Position numbers and translations under genes: made by a program. A stretch of DNA of 64,000 nucleotides from Stomorhina lunata (taxonomy: Eukaryota; Arthropoda; Insecta; Diptera; Rhiniidae): assembly GCA_933228675.1 (NCBI GenBank), contig OW121744.1:101224622-101288621 (forward strand). The letters run 5' to 3'. This document shows positions 45,774-55,072 of this stretch, piece after piece (the stretch's first letter is position 1; every line of letters starts with the position of its first letter). The notes under the pieces were generated by a model. That model saw only the letters and a list, made by a program, of their open reading frames with translations. It made no database searches and was not told the DNA's origin.

Positions 45774-45787
45774 ATATATATATTTAT
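45707..45787. repeat. TA microsatellite
   Basis: About 80 bp of (TA)n, immediately after the right TA duplication of the DD41D element. Confidence 0.9.
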
Positions 45788-45855
45788 AATTCACCGACAA
45801 CATTCCAATTGGAACAAAGCGTACTTCTCTCAGACAATGCGTAATTATATGAAAA

Positions 45856-46810
45856 AAAAACAAATAAGAAAGTGTTATAGTCGGTCAAGCCCGGCCATGT
45901 GATACCACTGAGGTCAAATGTCTTTTTTTTTTTGCGTAGCTTAATTTTGTCGTCATACAATCATTTTCTTAAGACTAATTTAACCTTATGTGAAAGATTG
46001 GGTTAAATGTGGACCGATTGCCTCGAAATTCGGTAATTTCATTGCAGCTTATACAAAAATTATTATAAAATTGTCAGTTGCTGCAAATTTACGAGCGTCA
46101 CGTTTGAAAGAAGAGTTTGTATTGGAGTGGTTTCAATTCCATTAAAATATACTGAAATTTGAAGCCAAAATATCAATTCCTGGAAACCACAACTATGGGA
46201 GTTACCAAAAGTAATACACGATTTTCTTCTTCTTCTGTTATCCTTGACTCCCAGTGGAGCATAGGGCCTCAATAATAATAATAAAATAAAAATAAATAAT
46301 AATAATAAGCTTTCTATGAAATGAAATGTCTATGAAAAATGTCATCAAATTATCTTTAGAATTGAGACCTGGGGCCAAATTACGGCATTCGATATCGATC
46401 GAAATCTTAGATATTTTCAAAACATTTGTATAGCATACTTTAAGGATAATCAAAATTATTTAAAAGATGCACAGTTTACTATATCTTTTTGAGGTTATTT
46501 GCAAAAGATGAACAATAGTAAAAGAGTTTTAATTGAACAATATATATTTTTTAAAAACGAATCAAAATGGATACCTAATTTCAATAAACATTTTGCATCA
46601 AAGTAACTTTGAAAATCCCTAAAGTATACTTCACAATATTAGCTCAAAAGTCTGAGTTTTCGATCGATATCGAATGCGATAATTTGGCCCCTGTACTTTG
46701 ATTGTAAGGTATAAATGGAGGGTCCAGACAGCCAAGCAGGTAGCCAGGCGGACAGACGGACTGACACCTTTAAATCGACTCAGGTATTCATTATAAGTCT
46801 ATTGGTTGTT
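45856..46810 (-). mobile_element. HINE copy carrying a MITE
   Basis: Starts with AGTCGGTCAAGCCCGGCC (3' hairpin, inverted). It runs through TGGGTTAAATGTGGACCGAT to CGGACAGACGGACTGACACC. The Harbinger-like MITE at 46372-46690 interrupts it. The 5' end is missing. Confidence 0.6.
46369..46693. mobile_element. Complete Harbinger-like MITE with CTG duplication
   Basis: The 319-bp element (46372-46690) is flanked by CTG at 46369-46371 and 46691-46693. The 33-bp terminal repeats start GGGCCAAATTA and include GCATTCGATATCGATCGAAA, with two mismatches between ends. The undisturbed HINE sequence at 39236-39270 (ATTGCGACCTGTAGTTTG) acts as an empty site and contains a single CTG, which supports the 3-bp duplication. 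Non-coding. Confidence 0.82.
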
Positions 46811-47218
46811 GGCATGAGGCGACGAAGGTTTCGTAGTTGATATGAACAGTTTACGACAGGTGGCGCCACTAAAAATTACTTAATTAATCGTAAACTGTGG
46901 ATTTGATCATGCTATGATATTTAGCAAAATTGTTGCGCATAAGTCGAAGGAGGTTTCTAAATTGGAATGACCAATTTCCAAAATTATTTAAAATTAATTA
47001 AATTGTAAACTTTGCACTTGATCATGTGTTGATTGGACAAAATTAATAAAATTATTCAACATTAATTGGATATTTGTGTAATGTCTTTCCTCTAAATTTA
47101 ATTTAGTTTGTGACCCGAGTACAGAGTACTTTTTAAAAAAAAAATATATGAAAAGTTTAACATTTGCCTAGAAATGCTTATCATAAAGCTTCGAGCAAGG
47201 CTTGGTCAACCAGGTACT
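46811..47218. repeat. About 125-bp tandem repeat, copy 2
   Basis: Two to three units of the family at 23530-24262 (GACAGGTGGCGCCACT, GTAAACTGTGGATTTGATCA, TTTAGCAAAATTGTTGCGCA), ending with CCAGGTACTAG like the first copy. Confidence 0.6.
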
Positions 47219-47251
47219 AGTTTATTTAAAATATATACATTTTTTTAAGGA

Positions 47252-47571
47252 TATATGAGATTTAATCCTTAGAAATTTTAAAACGAAGTCCTAATAGGCT
47301 TTATATCACCCAGGATATATGAGATTTAATCCTTAGAAATATTAAAACAAAGTTCTTACAGGCTTTCTATCACCCAAGTTGTTTCTGTTATAACATATTT
47401 ATCCAAGTCACTGCTTTTAGAATTCCCAAACCTATGACCGTTGAGGATAAAGGATGTCACAAAATCCTTATTGCTAAAGGTTTACAATATTTCTAATGCA
47501 CAATAGTTTTTTTATTTTTATTATTCACTTTTCACCGCCGTGGTATAGCAGGTTAGTCATCCCGCCTAGTA
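47252..47571 (+). repeat. 320-bp direct repeat, left copy
   Basis: Starts and ends with TA. It aligns without gaps to 48868-49187 at a constant offset of 1616 bp, with about 9 differences seen by eye. It contains two internal ATATGAGATTTAATCC sub-repeats and, at its right end, the first part of a tRNA-like region. Confidence 0.88.
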
Positions 47572-48867
47572 AAGAGTGTTCTAAAAAAAATATGCATTTG
47601 CTATTTTAGAAAAAATTTATCTATAGTGCAAGAAATAATTTATTTTTTGATCAAGTTAGTTTCTATAGATATGTCAGATACTATTATTTTAGAAATTATT
47701 AATTTTCAATAGTTATTTCAATCAAAATGGACTGCGAAAAAAAAGTTCGTGAAAATATAATTAAAACTTTTCAAAAAAATCCGTCATGGACTTTTTAAAA
47801 AATAGCTAAAAATTTGAAAGTTGACCCTCGAACGGTTTCTAATGCCATCAGACGGTATAAGGAAAACCTGAGCTATGAAAGAAAACCTGGATCAGGGAGG
47901 AAAAAATGTCCTACAGATATTGGTAAGGCAAAAGAAGTCGAGCGACTCTTTCGAAGAGCGCCTAACACTTCTTTAAGAAAAGCAGCTCGTACGGTGAAAT
48001 GTTCTACGAATTTTGCACATAGAATCAAAGCTTATGCTGGACTGAAGACATACAAAGTCCAAAAGGTCCAGATCGCAATGCTATAAATAACTTAGAAGCA
48101 AAAAAACGAGCGAAAAAATTGAAGTCTGATTTTATAAAAAAATACACCTGTTGTGTGATGGATGATGAAACATACGTACTGGCAGACTTTTCTCAACTTC
48201 CTGGTCAAGATTTTTATGTTGCTGATAAACGGGGCAATGTTCGGCAAGAGTTTCGCACAAAAAAACAAACAAAATTCCCTAAGAAGTTTCTCGTGTGGCA
48301 AGCTATTTGCAGTTGTGGCAAAAGAAGTAAAGTATTTGTGGCATCTGGCACAATAAACACAGAAATTTATATAAAGGAGTGCCTACAAAAACGGTTGTTA
48401 CCCTTTTTAAGAGAGCACAAAGTGACTTCATTTTTTTGGCCCGATTTGGTATCATGCCATAATGGAAAAAAGGCACTTGAGTGGTACTCAAAGAATAATG
48501 TCATTTTTGTACCACGAGAGGCAAATCCTTCTAACTGTCCAGAACTTCGGCCTGTGGAAAGGTATTGGGCTCTGGTAAAAAAGGAATTGAAGAACACAGG
48601 AAAGATTTCCAAGAACATGTCCGATTTTAAGCGCAGGTGGAATACATGCTCCAAAAGGGTATCAGAAGCAACTGTAAAATCTTTAATGGGAGGGTTTCCG
48701 AAAAAAGTCGATAATTTTGCAAAACCCGAGTACTAAGTAAACATTTTAATGCTAAATGATTTTGTATAATATGTCATTATATTTGCGTATTTTGTAGAGT
48801 TTTTATATTAAAAGGTTTGATTTTTATTTAAGAAAATCCAACTACAAATTTTATTTAGAGCACTCTT
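47572..48867 (+). mobile_element. Tc1-like DD37E transposon, defective
   Basis: TA at 47570-47571 and 48868-48869. Terminal repeats start AAGAGTGTTCTAAAAAAAAT at the left and AAGAGTGCTCTAAATAAAAT at the right. It is 1296 bp. It lies exactly between the two halves of a 320-bp direct repeat. Confidence 0.88.
47727..48736 (+). pseudogene. DD37E Tc1-like transposase pseudogene
   Basis: Begins MDCEKKVREN and ends NFAKPEY, about 335 residues if repaired. An in-frame TAA at 47796-47798 and a one-base frameshift near 48075 break it. The N-terminal part holds helix-turn-helix DNA-binding regions (DPRTVSNAIRRY, then KAARTVKCST). Catalytic residues are visible: first aspartate in VMDDETYV, second in FWPDLVSCH and glutamate in LRPVERYW, with 37 residues between the last two. 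DD37E elements are a known branch of Tc1/mariner in insects. Confidence 0.85.
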
Positions 48868-49187
48868 TATATGAGATTTAATCCTTAGAAATTTTAAAAC
48901 AAAGTCCTAATAGGCTTTATATCACCCATGATATATGAGATTTAATCCTTGGAAATATTAAAACAAAGTTCTTACAGGCTTTCTATCACCCAAGTTGTTT
49001 CTGTTATAACATATTTATCCATGTCACTGCTTTTAGATTTCCCAAACCTATGACCGTTAAGGATAAAGGATGTCACAAAATCCTTATTGCTAAAGGTTTA
49101 CAATATTTCTAATGCACAATAGTTTTTTTATTTCTATTATTCACTTTTCACCGCCGTGGTATAGCAGGTTAGTCATCCCGCCAAGTA
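48868..49187 (+). repeat. 320-bp direct repeat, right copy
   Basis: Gap-free partner of 47252-47571. Its right end continues into intact tRNA-like sequence, so this side is the undisturbed one. Confidence 0.88.
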
Positions 49188-49221
49188 TACCAGAGGTCCC
49201 AAGTTCGATCCCCGGCCTGAC
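49153..49221 (+). repeat. tRNA-derived (SINE-like) module
   Basis: A-box-like TGGTATAGCAGGTTAG and B-box-like AGTTCGATCCCC at tRNA spacing. There is no matching acceptor stem, so a SINE head is more likely than a tRNA gene. A truncated duplicate lies at 47537-47571. Downstream are two copies of the palindrome GTAAATATTTAC (49253, 49276). Confidence 0.5.
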
Positions 49222-50041
49222 AGTTTTTCCTTTAAGAGTTCAGTTTTTACAAGTAAATATTTACTGGTGTTAATAGTAAATATTTACTGGTGTTAATCCT
49301 TTATTAATAGTTACAAGGATAAAAGATGTCATATTTTTTTTTATTCAGATGATTTAAATTTTTAATTTCTTTGCAATTTAAATCTAAATACATTCAGAGT
49401 TTAGCACTTTTTTTAATAGAACATTAAGGGATATTTATCCTTAATATCCTTGAGAGCAAATATTTTTCAATTTCACTTAATTACACACCTTAACTTCAAC
49501 CAACCTTTAAATTCCATTAATTCAAACAAAAAAAAATAAATTATTTGAAAATTTTTTTAAATTCACATTCAAAATTGGATTGTTAACACTTAATTCAAGC
49601 TAACGTTTAGCTTAAATAACGTTAAGCGTTTCAATTACAATTAATTTCGCGATTAATGTCCGCTCGATTGTCGGTGGCTTTGCTTTTAAACGATTTTCAT
49701 TTTTGGTTTTTCAAAACAGTTTAAGAAAGGATTTAGCCAACAAGAAAACACATTAATCTAATCCGTTATTGTAATTATTTTGTTTATTAATATTTCAAGC
49801 TGTTTTTTTTTTAAGGCAAATTTATTTTAATATTTTTTTTTTAATGCGCCTTGATAATGGGATACACGACCGTTGCTTAACCGCTGTTGTGAGCGAATGA
49901 AAGTGAAATTGAAACGACCTGAACATTTTCATACCAACATGAACATCATCATCTTTGTCAGCAGCAAAAGTTTTGAGCTAAAGCTTAGCATAAGCGTTGA
50001 TATGTCGAATAGTGCAGTCAACAAAACAAAAAAAAAAAAAA
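49222..50041. other. AT-rich intergenic DNA
   Basis: After the paired GTAAATATTTAC palindromes no gene or element is recognised. A 75-codon frame at 49873-50100 runs into HINE sequence and is not supported. Confidence 0.4.
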
Positions 50042-50170
50042 AACAAGTAAGAAAAGCTATAGTCGGTCAAGCCCGACTATTTCATACCCTTCACTGCTAA
50101 GGTCAAATATGGACCAACAATTAAACAAGTTTTCCTTAATTCTTTGAAACATGCATACATAACATTTTTG
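50042..50170 (-). mobile_element. HINE 3'-end fragment
   Basis: AACAAGTAAGAAAAGCTATA with the hairpin AGTCGGTCAAGCCCGACT, then CCTTCACTGCTAAGGTCAAA. It matches the start of the copy at 39764. Confidence 0.55.
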
Positions 50171-50758
50171 TTCTTTGTTACTTTGCTACTTTCGACAAAC
50201 TAATTAAATTTTTTAAAAATGGTTTAGAAGTTATGGTACAAAGTATCGTATGTGAATTTTTTTAATTTTAACTTTTAAGCTACTGGGCGGATTGTGGTGC
50301 AATATGCAGAAATCAGCTAATGGGTAGTTGGAGTTTTAGACCAATTTTTAATGTCTATTTTGAGCACAGTGGCCTCTACACCAGACCAAGTTGAGCATCA
50401 TTGTATATAAAACATATTGGTCCGTATAACTTTCGTAAATATAAACCTTTCGAAAAGATTTTTACACATTCGAAAACTACTTAAGAAAGAAATAAAATAT
50501 GTTTATTGTACTACGCTATCTCAATTAGTTTAAGAGATATTTAACGAAATGTCGCTTACGATTATTTAAATCTAAGGGCTCGATATATTTCATATACGGT
50601 TCACTTATATGTCAAAAGTTCTCTGATAGTAAGAGAATTTCACTTAAACATAATGTTTTGACAAACTAACGGATATGTTTATATATCATATTTTTTTTAA
50701 ACTTTTTGTAAAACCCAAAATATCCCTGAGATATGTTACAAAATTTTTGCTTAAAAGT
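50171..50758. other. AT-rich DNA, partly decayed MITE
   Basis: No gene. Its last ~60 bp (AATATCCCTGAG to TTGCTTAAAAGTCTG) resemble the interior of the Harbinger-like MITE, meaning that an older copy lies here and was the target for the next feature. Confidence 0.4.
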
Positions 50759-51086
50759 CTGGGGCCAAATTATCGCATTCGATATCGATCGAAAACTCAG
50801 ACTTTTAAGCAAATATTGTGAAATATACTTTAGGGATGTTCAAAGTTACATACTTCGATGCAAAAAGTTGATTGAAATTTGGCATCCAGTTTGATTTGTT
50901 TTTAAAAACAAATATTTCAATTTTTTTTTTTACAATTGGTCATCTTTTGGCAAATAACTACAAAAAAAAAAATAGAGAACTGTACATCTTTTAAATAATT
51001 ATGATTATCCTTAAAGTATGCTATACAAATATTTTGAAAATATCTTAAGATTTCGATCGATATCGAATGCCGTAATTTGGCCCCTG
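50759..51086. mobile_element. Complete Harbinger-like MITE inserted in an older copy
   Basis: The 322-bp element (50762-51083) is flanked by CTG at both sides and oriented opposite to the copy at 46372. After the right CTG the sequence continues ACTTTTCATTCGATATGG to GGCGATTTCGCC, a diverged end of the same family. Confidence 0.8.
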
Positions 51087-51643
51087 ACTTTTCATTCGAT
51101 ATGGAATGTGGCGATTTCGCCGCTGACGTGCATTTACACTGTTAAAGGTTATGCTCCGTATTTTGCGAGGTATTTTGTATAATATGCAGTTGAAATCCGA
51201 ATAGACGATTACAGAAGACCTGTTCCGCAGGCAATTGATTTGTTCAAAGAGAGCAATCAACGAAAAATTATCAGAATATACCATCAGAGAGACACAAGCA
51301 ATAATCTTTCATCATGGCAACGTTCGGCTAAAAACTAGTTGGGTTTTGCGAATGATCTCTAAATTAAAAGTGCCCTGATTTTAGGCTTCAATATGGCTGA
51401 CAAATTCCATGTGAGTTACCCATTATCGAGAAAGAGACATGTGATCAGTATCCAAAGAAATATCTTAAAAAAATTTTATATTTAATAACAGGAATTACAT
51501 GACCCAACCCGAAAACCTTTCAGAAGATTGAGCGAACATCATTAAATCGACTCGGAATGTGCTTCTGATGTACAAAAAGATATATGTAAGTTATAATTTT
51601 AGGTTACAAACATCAGCACAAACTTATAATACCAACCTACTTA
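51087..51643. other. Decayed MITE end, unique DNA and a HINE 5' scrap
   Basis: The first 35 bp are the old MITE terminus. From about 51535 to 51633 motifs such as ATCGACTCGGAATGTGCTTCT and ACATCAGCACAAACTTATAA are the inverted 5' part of a HINE. No gene. Confidence 0.4.
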
Positions 51644-52950
51644 CAAATGGTGGTTAAATTGTAAGGGCCGATGTTGAATGTTAACCACACCTAAACGCCA
51701 AGTTTTTTTCAAAATTGTCTTTGACATTTCTCTATTTCAGACTTACTCAATTTGAACCATGGAGAGATACACAATCCAACAACGTGTGAAAGTTATCCAG
51801 ACTTTTATAAAAATGGGCGTTCAAATCAAAATGCATATCGTGCACTTCGTGATTTTTTTTTGGTCAATTTGATCGTTCAAATGTGCGTACAATCACAAAA
51901 ATCGTGGAAAAATTCGAGCAAACCGGGTCTGTAGAAGATGTGAGAATACCAGTGCATGCTCGTACAAGCTCGTACTGCAGAAAATATTGCTGCTGTTCGC
52001 GATAGTATGGCTGAAGAGCCGTCCACCTCAACTCGTCGTCGTGCCCAACAATCGCACCTCTCACGCTCGTCGTTGATGAAAATTATGCATAAAGACTTGC
52101 ATTTACACGCTTACAAGGTGCAATTGGCTCAAGAACTAAAGCCTCTTGACCATTCCAAACGTCGTGAATGGGCAGAATGGTGGCAAGAAATGGCAACAGT
52201 GGATGATCAATTTTCGAAGAAAATCATCTTCAGTGATGAGGCACATTTTCACCTGAGTGGATTCGTCAATAAACAGAATTGCCGCATTTGGGCTAATGAG
52301 AATCCAAGAGTGATTGTCTTAAAACCAATGCACCCACAAAGAGTGACTGTTTGGTGCGGTTTATAGGCTGGCGGCATCATCGGGCCGTATTTTTTCCAAA
52401 ATGAGGCCGGTCAGGCAGTTACTGTGAATGGTGTTCGCTATCGTGTGATGATAACGAACTTTTTATAGCCCGAATTGGAAGATATGGATGTGGACGATAT
52501 GTGGTTTCAGCAGGACAGCGCCACTTGCCACACAGCTAACGAAATAATGGCTCTTTTGAGCAACAAATTCAAGGGCCGTGTTATCTCACGTAATGGCGAT
52601 GTCAATTGGCGGCTAAGATCATGTGATTTGACGCCGTTGGACTTTTTTCTTTGGGGTTATTTGAAAGAAAACGTGTACGCCGAGAAGCCAGCAATAATTC
52701 AAGAGCCAAAGGATGAGATAATTCGGCACATTAACGGCAAAGAAACTCCATTATGCCTTAGGGTCATCGAAAATTTGGACCATCAGATGGAGGTGTGCCG
52801 CCGTGGTCGCGGCGCCCATTTGGCCGATATTTTGTTCCATGCATAATTGAATAATACCAATATATCATAGTAAAATAAAATTACAATAATTTCGTAAATA
52901 GTTTGTGTTTAATTCAAAATCAACATCGGCCCTTGAAATTTAACCACCGT
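51644..52950 (+). mobile_element. Second DD41D mariner family, copy B, defective
   Basis: TA at 51642-51643 and 52951-52952. Terminal repeats contain GGTGGTTAAATT and AAGGGCCGATGTTGA. It is about 1307 bp and closely similar to copy A at 44410-45704. Confidence 0.82.
51759..52846 (+). pseudogene. DD41D transposase pseudogene (second family, copy B)
   Basis: ATG at 51759. Small indels near 51805 and 51860 and a 10-bp tandem duplication near 51957-51975 disrupt the N-terminus. Two tryptophan codons became TAG (near 52364 and 52467). The catalytic motifs FSDEAHFHLSG, FQQDSATCH and CDLTPLDFFLWGY are preserved, and their spacing of 41 residues matches copy A. Confidence 0.85.
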
Positions 52951-53846
52951 TACCATGTGCTATTTTTTCAAAATTTCGAGATTTATAGCATTTCCGGCTA
53001 AGGGCCTGATATAGGAGCTAGGGTCAATTGTGGACCGATTGTTACCAAATTTTGGTTATTGGTTTATATTTACAAAATATTTATTTGTGCAAAGTTTAGG
53101 TAATCAAATGAATTTATCTTTAGAGTTATAAACGTTTTAGTGCTTTTATATGTATACAAACGTCTTTTGAGAATGTGTCTTGTATGGGAGGTATGGTCAA
53201 ATATGGGCCGATTTCTACAAAATTAGGAACACTGATTAAGGTTATGATAAGCAATATTTGTGCTGAATATTATTAAAATACAACTAAATTTGTGGCTGTA
53301 AAGGAGCAAAAACTCTATTCCGGGAAGGCATCCCTATGGCAGGTACCCGAAATAGTAATCCGATTTCTCCCAAAAAGTATAGAGATCGTCCATGGACCAA
53401 AATAATAACCAAAAACTCTATTTCGGGAAGGCATTCCTATGGCAGGTACCCGAAATAGTAATTCGATTTCTCCCAAAAAGTATAGAGATCGTCTTTGGAT
53501 CAAAATAATAACCTGTGCCAAATTTCATAAAATTTTCTTTAAAGTTACGATCTGTAGAGTGATAACAATCTTACATGGATAACCGGCCAACCAGCCAGCC
53601 AGCCGGATGGACATCGTTAAGACAACTCAGGGAGTGATTCTAAGTCGATTGGTATACTAAAAGGTGGGTCTCAGACCAATATTTCCGGCCAACCAACCAG
53701 CCAGCCGGACGGACATCGTTAAAACAACTCAGGGAGTGATTCTAAATCGATTGGTATACTAAAAGGTAGGTCTCAGACAAATATTTCTATGCATTACAAA
53801 CATCAGCACAAACCCAATATACCCTATGGTGGTGAAGGGTATAACA
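52951..53846 (-). mobile_element. HINE copy with two internal tandem duplications
   Basis: Matches the 39.9-kb copy from CATGTGCTATTTT and ATTTCCGGCTAAGGGCC onward, ending at TATGGTGGTGAAGGGTATA. Two separate ~100-bp segments are tandemly doubled: 53305-53518 (repeating GGCAGGTACCCGAAATAGTA) and 53581-53785 (repeating CAGGGAGTGATTCTAA). Confidence 0.6.
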
Positions 53847-54730
53847 ACGACATGTTGCTGAAGATGTCTGGTTTTTTGGCTTTAACTAAAATCACAACAA
53901 AAAGAAATAATCACAGAAAAAAGTGAAAAATAAACATAAAAATTGAAAACAAATCCTGAAAAACTAAAGCAAGAAAACAGCTTCCGAAAGGTTTTTTTTT
54001 TCTTCTTCAACGCTTGTTCACTACTTGCAGCTTGTTCAGCTGCAGGTTGTCGTCTTGACTACTCAGCCAAGTTGTTATGACTTTGTTAAAACTCTTGCGC
54101 AATGGACTTTTTTCTTGCATTTTTGCTTGTTGCAACAAAAATGTATTACCTGCATTTCAAAAGGGGAGACCATAAACGGGTTTAATTCGTATGTTTTGTT
54201 TTTACTTTTGTTTGATTTGAAATTCATTGAAAATTACCAACGAACTTGCAACAAAAACTTATAGCCGAGTATGAGGCAGCACATGACCTTAACGCAAATA
54301 TGTACGAATGTGCGGCATGCCGCATGCATAATGTGCATTATTATGTGGCAGCCAGCAAAGCGGACGACGATGACGATGATGACGAAGCAGCTGGGAAATT
54401 TTTAAACTGGTTTCATTTCTTGGATTTATTTGTTTCTTCTCTTCTCAACTTGTGCTGGATAAATGCAAAAAATGCATCAATAAAATCCATTAAGAAATCT
54501 GTTATTTTTTTTTTTTTTTTTTGAAGACGTCATTGTGGAAAGGAAAACAATGCAAAACACTTAAATAGAGAAAGCCCTTTTGGCAAAAAAAAAAAAAAAA
54601 ATAATTGTAATTGCTAAAAAAATAATCATTAAGAGATATAATAAATAATAATTAACATTAAAGAGATTAATTTGCTTAATTATGTCAAAAGTAAGATTTT
54701 TTCAAATTAAGTGAAATATCAAATATTACC
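53847..54730. other. Intergenic DNA with simple repeats
   Basis: A frame at 54246-54524 includes a run of aspartates encoded by GACGACGATGACGATGATGAC at about 54363, but no domain or splice context supports a gene. Poly-T and poly-A runs lie near 54507 and 54584. Confidence 0.4.
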
Positions 54731-54900
54731 TACCCAACAAAACTTTTGTAATGGCAAGTACTCTGGTAACTGGTTACCTTGTAATGACTACAACACACCC
54801 TAAGAATAGCTAATAAGTTATTACAGAAGTACTTATTTGTAATTAAGATGGTAATTTAAACTGAATGGCCCAGGTTCAAATCCCACCAAGACCAACAATT
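54731..54900. repeat. Decayed repeat with a tRNA-like B box
   Basis: Begins TACCCAACAAAACTTTTGTA and ends with CCCAGGTTCAAATCCCACC, a B-box-like element. The opening motif is found in reverse complement at 60425-60450. Confidence 0.35.
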
Positions 54901-54904
54901 TTTT

Positions 54905-55040
54905 TATACCCTTCACCAATAGGTGAAAGGGTATTATAAGTTTGTGATTCCGTTTGTAATTTTTTTATTAGTGATCGTAGACCCCATAAAAATTATACCG
55001 ATCGACTCAGAATCGGGAGGAGAATCGATTAAGCAATGTC

Positions 55041-55072
<32 letters not shown>

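Noticed and set aside
45656..45844. Ile/Tyr repeat frame
   Set aside because: Product of the TA microsatellite.
47252..49187. LTR retrotransposon (320-bp direct repeats as LTRs)
   Set aside because: The interior is a DD37E Tc1-like transposon with its own inverted repeats. The repeats lack TG...CA ends and no primer-binding site or polyprotein is present.
54246..54524. 92-codon frame with an aspartate run
   Set aside because: The Asp run comes from a GAC/GAT simple repeat. There is no domain, and the frame ends in a poly-T tract.
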